Origin: Frigididesulfovibrio sp031553235
Lineage (GTDB): Bacteria; Desulfobacterota; Desulfovibrionia; Desulfovibrionales; Desulfovibrionaceae
NCBI GenBank assembly: GCA_031553235.1
Contig: JAVBLS010000048.1
Location: 62,001 to 126,000, forward strand
Reading direction: 5' to 3'
Length of the DNA stretch: 64,000 bases
A program made the translations under genes and the position numbers. The notes below the pieces were generated by a model. That model was not told the origin of the DNA. It was given only the letters and a program-made list of their open reading frames with translations, and did not search any database. Positions within the stretch are counted from its first letter, which is position 1; every line of letters starts with the position of its first letter. Of this stretch, positions 8,908 to 17,375 are shown piece by piece.

Positions 8908-11228
8908 TGCGTGCCTCTTCGCGTATCGGGGGCAGTGTGCTCCTCGCCGGCTTTGCCGGGCACCGGGCCCACCCACACTCCGGCGCCGAAGGTGGTCACA
9001 TAGACTTTGTCCGGGTCGCGTGGGTTGAAGCTGATGCTCTGGGCGTTGCGGAAGGGGAATTCTTCATAGCGCCGCCATATTCTGCCGCCGTCCAGGCTGT
9101 AGAGCAGTCCGTGCAGAGTGGTGCCCGCCAGGATAAGGCGCGGATTTTTCGGATGCACGGCCACGGCCATGCAGTGGTCGTACATGGGCTCGCCGGCGAT
9201 GCGCCTGATCTCCTTGTCTTTCAAAACATGGAACCAGGTTCTACCGTTGTTCACGGTTTTATATATGCCGCCAGGTGAGATATTGCCTTGGGGTGTGGCC
9301 GCCGAGACGTAGATTCCCCCGTCGTTGCCGGGATCAAAGGCAAAGGAGGTTGCCCAACGGTTTAGGTCCGAGCCGACGCTCAGGTGTTTCCAGGTTTGAC
9401 CCTGGTCCTCGGACATCCAGATGCCCCCGCCTTCGGGGTTGAAAAAATTTGGCGCAGGTGCGCGCAGGCCGGTGATCAGACAGTAGAGGCTGCCGGTTTT
9501 GGGGTGCAGGCGCAGGCGATAGATGTGCAGGTTGGGTGCGATGCCCGGCTGTCCCGGGGTCTTGGCCCAGGTTTTGCCGCCATCCGCGGACTTGTAGACG
9601 CCCGCCTTGTCGTTGTCGCCGCCTTCGCCGAAGATGCCGGCGTACAGGGTGCGGCTTTCGCGGGGCGAGTTCGGGTCCAGGGCAACGGTGGTGCAGACCT
9701 GGTGGGGCAGAGACTCCGGTGTTTTCCAGGCGTATGGCACTTTCCAGGAGGCTCCCCAATCGCTTGACGCCACCACGCCGCCGCTGAATGTCCGGTGCCC
9801 GAAATAGGTTTTGCTGAGGCTCAAATAATGCGGGATATCGTGCCGCTGACTGACGGCCGCGTATATTTTTCCCGGCGTTTCCGGATCAAAGGCCAGGTCA
9901 TAGAATGTATTCGTCCAGGGCGAACCCTTGGCCGACCAGGTCCAGCTCGTGCCCCGGTCCAGGGAGCGGGCAAAGCCGATGTCGGTGTAGGCGATATATT
10001 CCCGTTCGGGATCATGGGGGTCGAAAGAATAGCCCCAGCAGCTGGTCACCTCCAGCCCGATGCTTGACTGGCGGGGGCTGCCGTCCGGCAACGGGGGCAG
10101 GGGGGTGTTCATGGCGCATTGCCAGGTCTTGCCCCCGTCGCGGCTGGCAAAGAGTTCCCCTTGGGTAACGGCCAGGAGAAAGTCCGGATTGGACTGCGAG
10201 ACAGTCAGGCCGTTGTCGGTGAAGTAGTAACCCCAATCAAGCTGCACCTGCACCCAGGAACGCTCTACATTGTAGGTGCCGAACCTGGATTTGACCGAGG
10301 TGTACAGATCAAACACCGGTTTCCAGGTATCGCCGCCGTCCGTGGATTTGAGGATTTGCTGCTTTTTGACCGAGCCCACCTGCAGTGCATACATGAGGTT
10401 CATTTGATCCGACGGCATGCGTAGGGCGGCTTCTTTTTCATATGGCTGCTTGACCAACTTCCAGTTCTTGCCGCCGTCCAGGGAGCGGACCAGACCGAAA
10501 TCCTCCACGCTTGCCAGCAATACTTTGCCCGTCAGGCCCATGCCGCCGGTCAGGGCGACCACATTGCCCGGCAGGGCGCCCGCTTCGCTCCAGGCGCGCC
10601 CCCCATCGGTGCCGTGCATCAGGCGACGCTTGGCAAACACCGCGAACACCGTATCGCCCAGGCGCAGCAACTGCCCGGCCTCTTCACTGCCCACCTGTTG
10701 CCAGGTGTTGCCTTCACTCCGCCACAGGCCTTCTTCCGTGCCGATGAGCACGGTGTCGGGTCGCCCGGGCAGCACGGTAAAGGCCTTGACCCGTTTTTTC
10801 CACGGCCCCTGGGGCCGGCTTGTCCAGGTCAGCCCGGCATCGTCGCTGTAGCAGAGGCGCTTGATGTCCGTTATCCAGTAGATTCGGCCGGGCAGGTACA
10901 CGGGTGGAGGCGCGAGATGGGTGTTGCGCAGGCCCTGGTCGGCGTGCAGCATGTTCCAGGTTTTGCCGCCGTCGGCCGAGCGGTAGGCGCCGCCCATGTC
11001 GCAGGAAAGCAGCAAGAGGTCCGGATTGTCGGGCGAGATGCTCGGGTTGAACATGCCGCCGCCGCCGCCCAGGCCGCGGACGCTGAACACGGTTTTTTCC
11101 CCGGTTTCGGCCGCCCGGGCCGGCACAAGGCCGCATGCCGTGATCAGAACGAGCAGCAGACATGCGAGAAGACGGTTTCGTTCATTCGCCGTGCCTAAAC
11201 AAAAATATGGATGTTGCTTGCGGTGCAT
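8904..11228 (-). CDS. Exported Asp-box (BNR/sortilin-type) beta-propeller protein
   Basis: About 774 residues. An N-terminal signal peptide (NRLLACLLLVLITACGLVPARA, cleaved after ARA) directs export. At least eight Asp-box motifs of the S-x-D-x-G-x-T-W type follow (YRSADGGKTW, YSDDAGLTW, LKSTDGGDTW, FASRDGGKTW, YKSADGGKTW, WMSEDQGQTW, YSLDGGRIW). These make one or two beta-propellers as in GH74 xyloglucanases, sialidases and YCF48-like proteins. I cannot identify catalytic residues with certainty. Sitting in a polysaccharide operon directly after prsR (stop/start overlap at 11231-11234 if the GTG is used), it is either a glycoside hydrolase/lyase trimming the polymer or a binding/assembly factor. 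The start may instead be GTG 11234. Confidence 0.8.
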   Translation of the reverse strand: MHRKQHPYFCLGTANERNRLLACLLLVLITACGLVPARAAETGEKTVFSVRGLGGGGGMFNPSISPDNPDLLLLSCDMGGAYRSADGGKTWNMLHADQGLRNTHLAPPPVYLPGRIYWITDIKRLCYSDDAGLTWTSRPQGPWKKRVKAFTVLPGRPDTVLIGTEEGLWRSEGNTWQQVGSEEAGQLLRLGDTVFAVFAKRRLMHGTDGGRAWSEAGALPGNVVALTGGMGLTGKVLLASVEDFGLVRSLDGGKNWKLVKQPYEKEAALRMPSDQMNLMYALQVGSVKKQQILKSTDGGDTWKPVFDLYTSVKSRFGTYNVERSWVQVQLDWGYYFTDNGLTVSQSNPDFLLAVTQGELFASRDGGKTWQCAMNTPLPPLPDGSPRQSSIGLEVTSCWGYSFDPHDPEREYIAYTDIGFARSLDRGTSWTWSAKGSPWTNTFYDLAFDPETPGKIYAAVSQRHDIPHYLSLSKTYFGHRTFSGGVVASSDWGASWKVPYAWKTPESLPHQVCTTVALDPNSPRESRTLYAGIFGEGGDNDKAGVYKSADGGKTWAKTPGQPGIAPNLHIYRLRLHPKTGSLYCLITGLRAPAPNFFNPEGGGIWMSEDQGQTWKHLSVGSDLNRWATSFAFDPGNDGGIYVSAATPQGNISPGGIYKTVNNGRTWFHVLKDKEIRRIAGEPMYDHCMAVAVHPKNPRLILAGTTLHGLLYSLDGGRIWRRYEEFPFRNAQSISFNPRDPDKVYVTTFGAGVWVGPVPGKAGEEHTAPDTRRGTQ

Positions 11229-11230
11229 AA

Positions 11231-12592
11231 TCACCCCGGAATTTCCACTTTGTGCTTTTTCAGCAAATCGTAAAAGGTCGGCCGGCTGACGCCGATGGCC
11301 TGGGCCGCCTGCTGGATGTTGCCGCCGGAATGTTCCAGAGCGGAGACAAGCAGCTTGCGCTCCACCTCGTTGCGCGCCTCGCGCAGCGAGGTGGGCGGCG
11401 CGGCTCCTCTGCCGGCCGCGGCCGTTTCGGCGCTCTCTTCCAGGTCGAGATCGGCGGCGCCGATGCTTGGGCCCGCGGCAAAGATGATCGCCCGGCGCAC
11501 CCTGTTTTCCAATTCGCGTACGTTGCCCGGCCAGGAGTGCTCCCTGATGGCCCGTTCGGCCGCCGGCTGAAAGCCGGTGACCTTGCCCGCCTTGTCGAAC
11601 TTGCGCATAAAGTGCTTGGCCAGCAGCAGCACGTCGTCGCCGCGCTCGCGCAGGGGCGGCAGGGGCAGAGCAACCACGCCGATGCGGTAGTAGAGATCTT
11701 CACGGAACTGCCCGGCCTTGATGGCCGCGGCGATGTCGATGTTGGTGGCCGCCAGAATGCGTACATTGACCTGAATGTCCTGCCGGCCGCCCACACGCTG
11801 GAAAACCATTTCCTGCAGAAAGCGCAGCAGCTTGACCTGCATCTGCACGGGCAGTTCGCCGATCTCGTCCAGGAACAGGGTGCCGCCGTCGGCGTATTCC
11901 GCTTTGCCCTGCACCCGCTGGACCGCGCCGGTGAAGGCGCCTTTTTCGTGGCCGAAAAATTCCGCCTCCAGCAGGTGTTCGGGAATGGCCCCGCAGTTGA
12001 TGGTCACCAGAGGGCCGGTCCTGCGGCCGCTCATCTGGTGGATGGCTCTGGCCACCAACTCTTTGCCCGTGCCCGACTCACCGGTGATCAGTACCGGCGC
12101 GTCCGACACGGCCACCTTGGGGATGCTGCGCATGACCTCCTGCATGGCCGGGCAGCGGCAGATGATTCCGCAGTCGTCCGGATCTCCGGTTTCCTCCCGG
12201 CCGTCCAGCAGGGCGCGCAGGAAAAAGGCCCGACGCACGATGACCTTGAGTTCTTCGAGGTCCACGGGCTTGCGGCAGAAGTCAAAGGCCCCGCCGTTGA
12301 TGCTGCGCAGGGCATTGTCCATGTCGTGATGGCCCGTGACCACGGCCACGCGCACCTGGGGATCGGCGGCCAAAAGCTCTTCCAGACAGCGAAAGCCTTC
12401 GGAACTGCCCTCGGCATCCGGCGGCAGGCCGAGATCCAGGGTGACCACCTGGGGTTTTTCTTTACGCTGCAGGGCCAGGGCCTCTTGCACATCGCCGGCC
12501 AGGAGCACACTGTAGCCTTCTTCGGAAAACCCCCAGCGCAACTGCCGGCGAACTTCCTCGTTGTCTTCTATGAGCAGGAGCTTTCTGGTCAT
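11231..12592 (-). CDS. prsR: PrsR: sigma-54-dependent response regulator of the exosortase/PEP-CTERM system
   Basis: 453 residues. The receiver domain is intact: acidic pair EDN (9-11), phospho-acceptor Asp53 in TLDLGLP, conserved T/GH and K in CRKPVD. The AAA+ domain has Walker A (GESGTGKE, ~172-179), GAFTGA (~218) and GTLFLDEIGELP. The C-terminal Fis-type helix-turn-helix reads NIQQAAQAIGVSRPTFYDLLKKH. The length and its pairing with a multi-membrane-span kinase next to an exosortase match the PrsK/PrsR pair. Such regulators activate sigma-54 promoters of EPS and PEP-CTERM genes. Start ATG 12592 is preferred over TTG 12604 (GGGA upstream). The gene follows prsK by about 45 bp. Confidence 0.9.
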   Translation of the reverse strand: MTRKLLLIEDNEEVRRQLRWGFSEEGYSVLLAGDVQEALALQRKEKPQVVTLDLGLPPDAEGSSEGFRCLEELLAADPQVRVAVVTGHHDMDNALRSINGGAFDFCRKPVDLEELKVIVRRAFFLRALLDGREETGDPDDCGIICRCPAMQEVMRSIPKVAVSDAPVLITGESGTGKELVARAIHQMSGRRTGPLVTINCGAIPEHLLEAEFFGHEKGAFTGAVQRVQGKAEYADGGTLFLDEIGELPVQMQVKLLRFLQEMVFQRVGGRQDIQVNVRILAATNIDIAAAIKAGQFREDLYYRIGVVALPLPPLRERGDDVLLLAKHFMRKFDKAGKVTGFQPAAERAIREHSWPGNVRELENRVRRAIIFAAGPSIGAADLDLEESAETAAAGRGAAPPTSLREARNEVERKLLVSALEHSGGNIQQAAQAIGVSRPTFYDLLKKHKVEIPG

Positions 12593-12638
12593 ATCATTTC
12601 CCAATGGTTTCCATAGAGAATCTCATTCTGAGACTGTT

Positions 12639-14720
12639 TCACAGGGGTGTCGCGTCCGGCCTGTTTTCAAAGCGCACGATAAAGGTGCTGCCCTCGCCCG
12701 GGCGGCTTTCCACTCGAATGCTGCCGCCGTGGGCCTCGACGATCTTGCGGGAATGGTACAGGCCGATGCCCATTCCCCGCTGCTTGGTGGTGGTGAAGGG
12801 TTTGAACAGCCCGGAGCGCAGCACTTCTTCGGCAATGCCGCCGGCCTGATCGTGCATGCGGACCACGGGCACGTCCTCTTCGGCCACTTCCACCCGGATG
12901 GGCTTTGTCCCCCCGGCCTCCACAGCGTTCAGGCAGAGGTTGGTGAAGACCTTGCCCATCTGTTCGGCATCGGCCGGCACGGTCAGGCGCCGGCCGGCCA
13001 CCATGACATTGGCGCCGGGCACCCTGGCGCAGGCCCGCGTGGCCAGATCGTAGAGATCCACCGGTTCCAGGCGCAGGTTGGCGGCCCTGGGCAGATGGGT
13101 GAGTTGGGTGATCAGAATGTTCATGTTGGCCACGGTGTTGCCCAGGGTTTCCAGCATGTCCTGCTGGAATTCCGGATCGGCGATGAAGCGCCGGGCGTTG
13201 TCGGCCAACAGGGAAAGGGCGTAGACCTGGTTTTTCAGATCGTGCAGCACAAATGTGCCCAATCTGCCCAGGGCCTCCATCTCCCTGGCCGTGACCAGTT
13301 CGTCGCCCAGGCGGAAGCTGCGCACGCACAGGGCGATTTGCCGGCCCATGGCCTCCATGAGTTCGTAATCTTCGACGTCGTACTTTTCCCTGCCGTCAAT
13401 GGGCGCGCCCATGACAATCAGGCCTTCGGGCTCCTCGGTGGCGTGCACGGCCATGATCAGCCGGGCGTCCATGGCCGCCAGAAAGGAGGCCAGAGCCGGG
13501 GAAAGGTGTTCCTCGGCCTTTTCCACGCTTTCCGGCAGGCCGGAGCGCCGCAGCAGGGGGGCGAAGTCTTCGGCCGGCACCAGAGCGGCGGCTTTGGCGT
13601 CCACCTCGTAGCAGACCGGCCGGCCGACCCGGCCGGGGCTTTCGTTGTCCACGGGCACAAAGACCGCACCCACGAAGCCGAAGGTCTCGCAAAAGCCGAG
13701 CAGGATGGCCCGGAGCAGCGACTCTTTGTCCGAGGCCTGGGAAAGCCGCTCGCTGAACTGGATCCACTGGCCGCGATAGTCGTATTTTTCGTTGTACAGG
13801 TTGCGCTGCATCCAGATGGCCGCTTTGCGGCGAAAGGTGTGCGAAAGCAACAGCAACAGACCGCCCAGGCCCAGCAGCAGGAGCAGCCCGACGGCGAGGT
13901 ATTGCTCGAAACCCGTGCCGAAAAAGCGCGTGCCCTCGCGGGCCAGGCCGAGGGCAAAGAGATACAGCCCTGCCGCAATCACCGCGGCCGAGCGGAAGGC
14001 CACGCGCCGGGAAAGGACCACGTTGCCGCTTTCACGCCGCCATTCGGCATAGTGCATCAGGCTTAAGCCCGCGATGATGCCCATGCTGCGCAGGGGTAGG
14101 TACTGCATGTTCACGACTTTGAAGAGCAGGCCCTGGCTGTAGAAAACCACCAGGGAGGCGATGACCGTGGCCGCCCCGAGAAGGGCCAGCTTGATGCGCC
14201 AACGGTCGCTGTGCCGGCTGTTGTGCAGGGTGCTTTCCAGGTTGCCCACGGCCAGAAGCAACAGCAGAATCAGCAGCAGGTGCAGGAAAAAGGCGCTCGG
14301 CTCGAGAAAGAGCAGGGGTTCAAGGCGAAAGTCGGTCTGGTAGTAAAAGGACGAGGTCGGAGTGATCAGGATGAAACCCAGGGGAAGAACGGAAAGGAGC
14401 AGCAGAAGTTTGTTCAGCTTGCCCAGGAGATCCCGGGAAAATGCCCGGGCGTAGGCAAGGCTGAACAGCAGCCAGGTCGGACAGAGCAAAAACTGGCAGA
14501 AAAGCAGGGGCTTGAGCAGGGCCGGCAGCAGGTTCGGCCGGAGCATCGGCAAGGTTTCCAGAATCACCAGGCAGGCCGTGGCCGCCAGGGCGGGCGGCAG
14601 CGTGAGCAGGTCGCGCCGGTCGTGCCGGCGCCGGATATGCAGCACATACAGAGCGCACAAGGCGACGCAGACGGCCGCCAGGGCCGTGGGCAACATCGGG
14701 AGGGAAGTTGTGGGCTGCAT
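12639..14720 (-). CDS. prsK: PrsK: membrane sensor histidine kinase of the exosortase system
   Basis: 693 residues. Roughly eight to ten transmembrane helices fill residues 10-295, as in PrsK proteins. A GAF-like domain (~310-465) follows. The dimerisation/phospho-acceptor box is VLHDLKNQVYAL with His493. The ATPase part has the N-box (NLCLNAVEAGG), G1 (DQAGGI), an F-box-like FKPFTTTKQRGMGIGL, and G2 (GEGSTF). It should phosphorylate PrsR encoded 46 bp downstream. The input signal is unknown. The gene starts 12 bp after epsI ends, so regulation and exosortase functions are on one transcript. Confidence 0.9.
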   Translation of the reverse strand: MQPTTSLPMLPTALAAVCVALCALYVLHIRRRHDRRDLLTLPPALAATACLVILETLPMLRPNLLPALLKPLLFCQFLLCPTWLLFSLAYARAFSRDLLGKLNKLLLLLSVLPLGFILITPTSSFYYQTDFRLEPLLFLEPSAFFLHLLLILLLLLAVGNLESTLHNSRHSDRWRIKLALLGAATVIASLVVFYSQGLLFKVVNMQYLPLRSMGIIAGLSLMHYAEWRRESGNVVLSRRVAFRSAAVIAAGLYLFALGLAREGTRFFGTGFEQYLAVGLLLLLGLGGLLLLLSHTFRRKAAIWMQRNLYNEKYDYRGQWIQFSERLSQASDKESLLRAILLGFCETFGFVGAVFVPVDNESPGRVGRPVCYEVDAKAAALVPAEDFAPLLRRSGLPESVEKAEEHLSPALASFLAAMDARLIMAVHATEEPEGLIVMGAPIDGREKYDVEDYELMEAMGRQIALCVRSFRLGDELVTAREMEALGRLGTFVLHDLKNQVYALSLLADNARRFIADPEFQQDMLETLGNTVANMNILITQLTHLPRAANLRLEPVDLYDLATRACARVPGANVMVAGRRLTVPADAEQMGKVFTNLCLNAVEAGGTKPIRVEVAEEDVPVVRMHDQAGGIAEEVLRSGLFKPFTTTKQRGMGIGLYHSRKIVEAHGGSIRVESRPGEGSTFIVRFENRPDATPL

Positions 14721-14732
14721 GCTGTCTCCTTG

Positions 14733-15356
14733 CTAAGACGGCAGGTACTGCCTGATCAACGGATAGGTCTTGTCCAGAAACTCCCGCACCAAGGCGTCGG
14801 CGTCGCCGTTCTGTCCGGCCGGCAGGTCGATGCGGATGAAGCTCGCGTCCTTGCGCCGATCCAGGAACACGCCTTTGAGTTCGGCCAGCTTCATGGCCAT
14901 GTCCGTGGTCAGGGTCTTGTCGCGCATCTGATACCAGTAATAGAAGATGCGCCGGTCCTCTTCCTTGGCGTAGACCGCCCGGACCAGGTTGAGGGTTTCA
15001 CCGTGCAGGGGCAGGCGTATCTCTCTGCTCTCCAGCGGGTGCCAGCCCGCTCCGGGCAGACAGTTGCGCGGCGAGTGGATGGGGCCGGCCCCGGGCCCGC
15101 CGTTGTGAAAACCGATATACAGGCCCAGAGTATGGCCCTGAGAATCCCGGTAGGAGCGCATCAGGTAGTCGGAGGCGCCCAGCACCTTCAAGGTGGCGCT
15201 GTTGAACACGGTGGTGTTGGTCATGGTCCATTGGCCGATGGCTGTGGGGAAGGTCTGAAGATCTCCGGCCTCGGGCACGACGAGGTCGCGGCGCAGATGA
15301 GTGATTGCCGTGGCCAGGCAGAGCATCAGGGCGACGATGAGGAAGTTACGACGCAT
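14733..15356 (-). CDS. epsI: EpsI, exosortase-associated protein (DUF3485)
   Basis: 207 residues with a single N-terminal membrane anchor (FLIVALMLCLATAITHL) and an extracytoplasmic domain. Characteristic EpsI text is present: the segment HTLGLYIGFHNGGPGAGPIH, the NCLPGAGW motif containing the conserved Cys, and later RIFYYWYQM. EpsI proteins occur as a domain fused to the C-terminus of many XrtA-type exosortases or as a separate neighbour, as here. The exact biochemical role is unresolved; it is required for EPS production in Methylobacillus. The start overlaps the exosortase C-terminus by 11 bp. Confidence 0.88.
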   Translation of the reverse strand: MRRNFLIVALMLCLATAITHLRRDLVVPEAGDLQTFPTAIGQWTMTNTTVFNSATLKVLGASDYLMRSYRDSQGHTLGLYIGFHNGGPGAGPIHSPRNCLPGAGWHPLESREIRLPLHGETLNLVRAVYAKEEDRRIFYYWYQMRDKTLTTDMAMKLAELKGVFLDRRKDASFIRIDLPAGQNGDADALVREFLDKTYPLIRQYLPS

Positions 15357-16209
15357 GGGAGCCTCCGGGCGGGCCGAGGGGCAGCTTGTGCAGCAGCAGG
15401 CCCACGGCAACGGTCAGGGCCATGGCCGAGACGAACACGGCGAGCCCGGCGAACTCGTGAAAAAAGCCTTCGGCCGCCGCGGCCCCGACATAGCGGGCCA
15501 GCACGCCGGTGATGAACACGCGCAGAGCGTTGGTCAGCACCGCGATGGGGATGGTGGCCAGGATCAGCAAAGCCCGGCGCGGGCCGCCCTTGAGGAAAAC
15601 GAAGGCATAGGCCGTGCCCAGGGCCATCAGGCTGACCAGAGAGCGCATGCCGCTGCAGGCGTCCACCACTTCCAGGCTGATGTTGGGGAAAAGGATCATG
15701 TTGCCCTCGCGCAGCACCGGCAGGCCGCACAGTTTGATGCCCGCCGTGGCCATAATAGTGACCAGGGATTTCAGGGGCAGGGCCAGGGCGTCATACACGG
15801 TGTAGGGCAGAGGAATCATGAAAAAGAGGTAGGCCAGGGGCAGGGCGAGCAGGCGCAGCAGCGGGCCGCCGTAAAGTGCCTGGATGATTCCGGCCAGGAT
15901 GAAAATCAGCGAGGCGCGGGCCGTGTACAGTTCGCCCACGGCCGTGCCGCCGGCCAGCAGCAGGAGGCCGAAAAGCAGGAGCGCATAGCCCCAAAGCGAG
16001 GGTTTGAGCGGCGCTTCCTTGATTCGCGGCAGGGCGCTCCAGACGAACCAGACCGAAACCAGCGGCACCAGAAACCCGTGTGAATAGTTGGGGTCGCTCA
16101 GCCAGTCGTGGATCATGCGCGGGTAGACCGGGGCATAGGCCGCGACCAGCAGGGCCAGGAGGATCGGCCCCTGCAGAGGGTGTTTTTTGCAGGCTTCCAG
16201 AAAGGTCAT
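15346..16209 (-). CDS. Exosortase (EpsH/Xrt family)
   Basis: 287 residues, about eight transmembrane helices. The three catalytic positions of exosortases are all visible: Cys185 in VVDACSGMRSL, Arg230 in TNALRVF, and His251 in FFHEFAGLAVF. These membrane cysteine proteases/transpeptidases cut C-terminal PEP-CTERM-like sorting signals at the outer face of the inner membrane. The protein ends soon after the catalytic His, so EpsI is separate rather than fused. This differs from long XrtA proteins and leaves the subtype open. Start ATG 16209 has GGAGA at good distance; ATG 16227 would give an ATGA overlap with the deacetylase stop but no ribosome site. Confidence 0.92.
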   Translation of the reverse strand: MTFLEACKKHPLQGPILLALLVAAYAPVYPRMIHDWLSDPNYSHGFLVPLVSVWFVWSALPRIKEAPLKPSLWGYALLLFGLLLLAGGTAVGELYTARASLIFILAGIIQALYGGPLLRLLALPLAYLFFMIPLPYTVYDALALPLKSLVTIMATAGIKLCGLPVLREGNMILFPNISLEVVDACSGMRSLVSLMALGTAYAFVFLKGGPRRALLILATIPIAVLTNALRVFITGVLARYVGAAAAEGFFHEFAGLAVFVSAMALTVAVGLLLHKLPLGPPGGSHAS

Positions 16210-16223
16210 GCGTATCTCCATGG

Positions 16224-17375
16224 TCATCTGAGCCGAGCAAGCCTGGTCAGGCCGCCGCGCGTCAGCCGGACCAGGGGGTTGCCGGCGCGTCGTTCTTCCA
16301 CGTACAGGGCATTGGTCAGCGGCCCCAGATAGCGGAAGGCATCGCCCTCTCCCTGATGCAGCGGCCCGAAGCGGCGAAAGCGAAAGCAGCCGTTCGTGTC
16401 CACGTGGCCGGGCGTGGCGCTGTCGCGCGAGGCAATGGTTGTGCCCGTGTAATGGCGGGCGGCCAGGTCGAACAGGGCCGGAGAATAGCCGCCGCCGGGC
16501 CAGCACAGCCAATGGACGGTTTTACCGAGCATGTCGCCGACGCCGGCGGCCGAATCGGCCAGTTCCTTTTCGGCCCTGGCCAGGAATTCCGTCTCGCTCT
16601 CCAGGTGCCCGGCGGGGTATTGTCGCTGCAGGTCTTCGGCCCGCCGACCCAGGCGTTCGCGCCAGTCCGGTTGTTGGAAGAAGTTCCGGCCGGCTTCGGC
16701 CGCGCAGGCACGCAGGCCCTCGGCCACGCGCTCGTCCGGGAACAGGCGCGGCCCATCCAGAGATTTGCCGTGTTCATAGACCGGTTCGCCCCATTCCTCG
16801 GGCCCGGCTTCGGGCTGCAGTTGACGCCACTTGTCTTGCGGTTTTTTATTCCAGGTCATCCAGTGGTAGGTGTCGCCGGGCCGGCGGAAATCCACGATGC
16901 GCGTCCCACGGGGATACCAGGTATGGGTCACGGCGTGCGACTGCACGTCCAGAACGCCCCCGGCCTCCAGAGCGCGCAGTTCGCCCAGGTTCAGAAAGCC
17001 GTCGGCCCTCGGTCGGATCTCCGGCTTGTTGGGGTTCCACTGCGGCCGGGGCTTCAGGCCGGGGTCGATGAAGTCCAGGGAGACAAAGACCGTGCCCTTG
17101 AAACCATAGCGGCTGAGCAGGGGCGCGGCATAGACCCAGTTGTCCAGGTAGCCGTCGTCAAAGGTCAGGCAGATTACCCGCTCCTTGTTCAGCAGACCCC
17201 TGCAGGCCAGTTCCCGATATTCGTCCAGGCCGACGCTGCGGTAGCCCAGGCGGCGCAGCAGGCGCAACTGCCCCTCAAACAGCTTGACTGGCACGGTCAG
17301 GTGGCGCCAGACCCAGGCCGGATTGGGCAGGCCGACGCTGTGCAGCATTTGGCAGGCCACTGGTTCAGGCCTCAT
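16224..17375 (-). CDS. Polysaccharide deacetylase (CE4/NodB family)
   Basis: 383 residues. The NodB metal-binding motif 1 is clear (VICLTFDDGYLDNWVYAAPLL, ~68-88), followed by motif 2 with DVQSHAVTHTWYP, where the two His chelate the metal. The C-terminal part has WPGGGYSPALFDLA. An unusually long insert between motif 2 and the C-terminal motifs carries many charged residues. It has no signal peptide, so it may act on cytoplasmic precursors or a lipid-linked intermediate, or be exported in another way. It overlaps the adenylate-forming gene by 11 bp. This is a different protein from the DUF3473 deacetylase at 32936. Confidence 0.84.
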   Translation of the reverse strand: MRPEPVACQMLHSVGLPNPAWVWRHLTVPVKLFEGQLRLLRRLGYRSVGLDEYRELACRGLLNKERVICLTFDDGYLDNWVYAAPLLSRYGFKGTVFVSLDFIDPGLKPRPQWNPNKPEIRPRADGFLNLGELRALEAGGVLDVQSHAVTHTWYPRGTRIVDFRRPGDTYHWMTWNKKPQDKWRQLQPEAGPEEWGEPVYEHGKSLDGPRLFPDERVAEGLRACAAEAGRNFFQQPDWRERLGRRAEDLQRQYPAGHLESETEFLARAEKELADSAAGVGDMLGKTVHWLCWPGGGYSPALFDLAARHYTGTTIASRDSATPGHVDTNGCFRFRRFGPLHQGEGDAFRYLGPLTNALYVEERRAGNPLVRLTRGGLTRLARLR

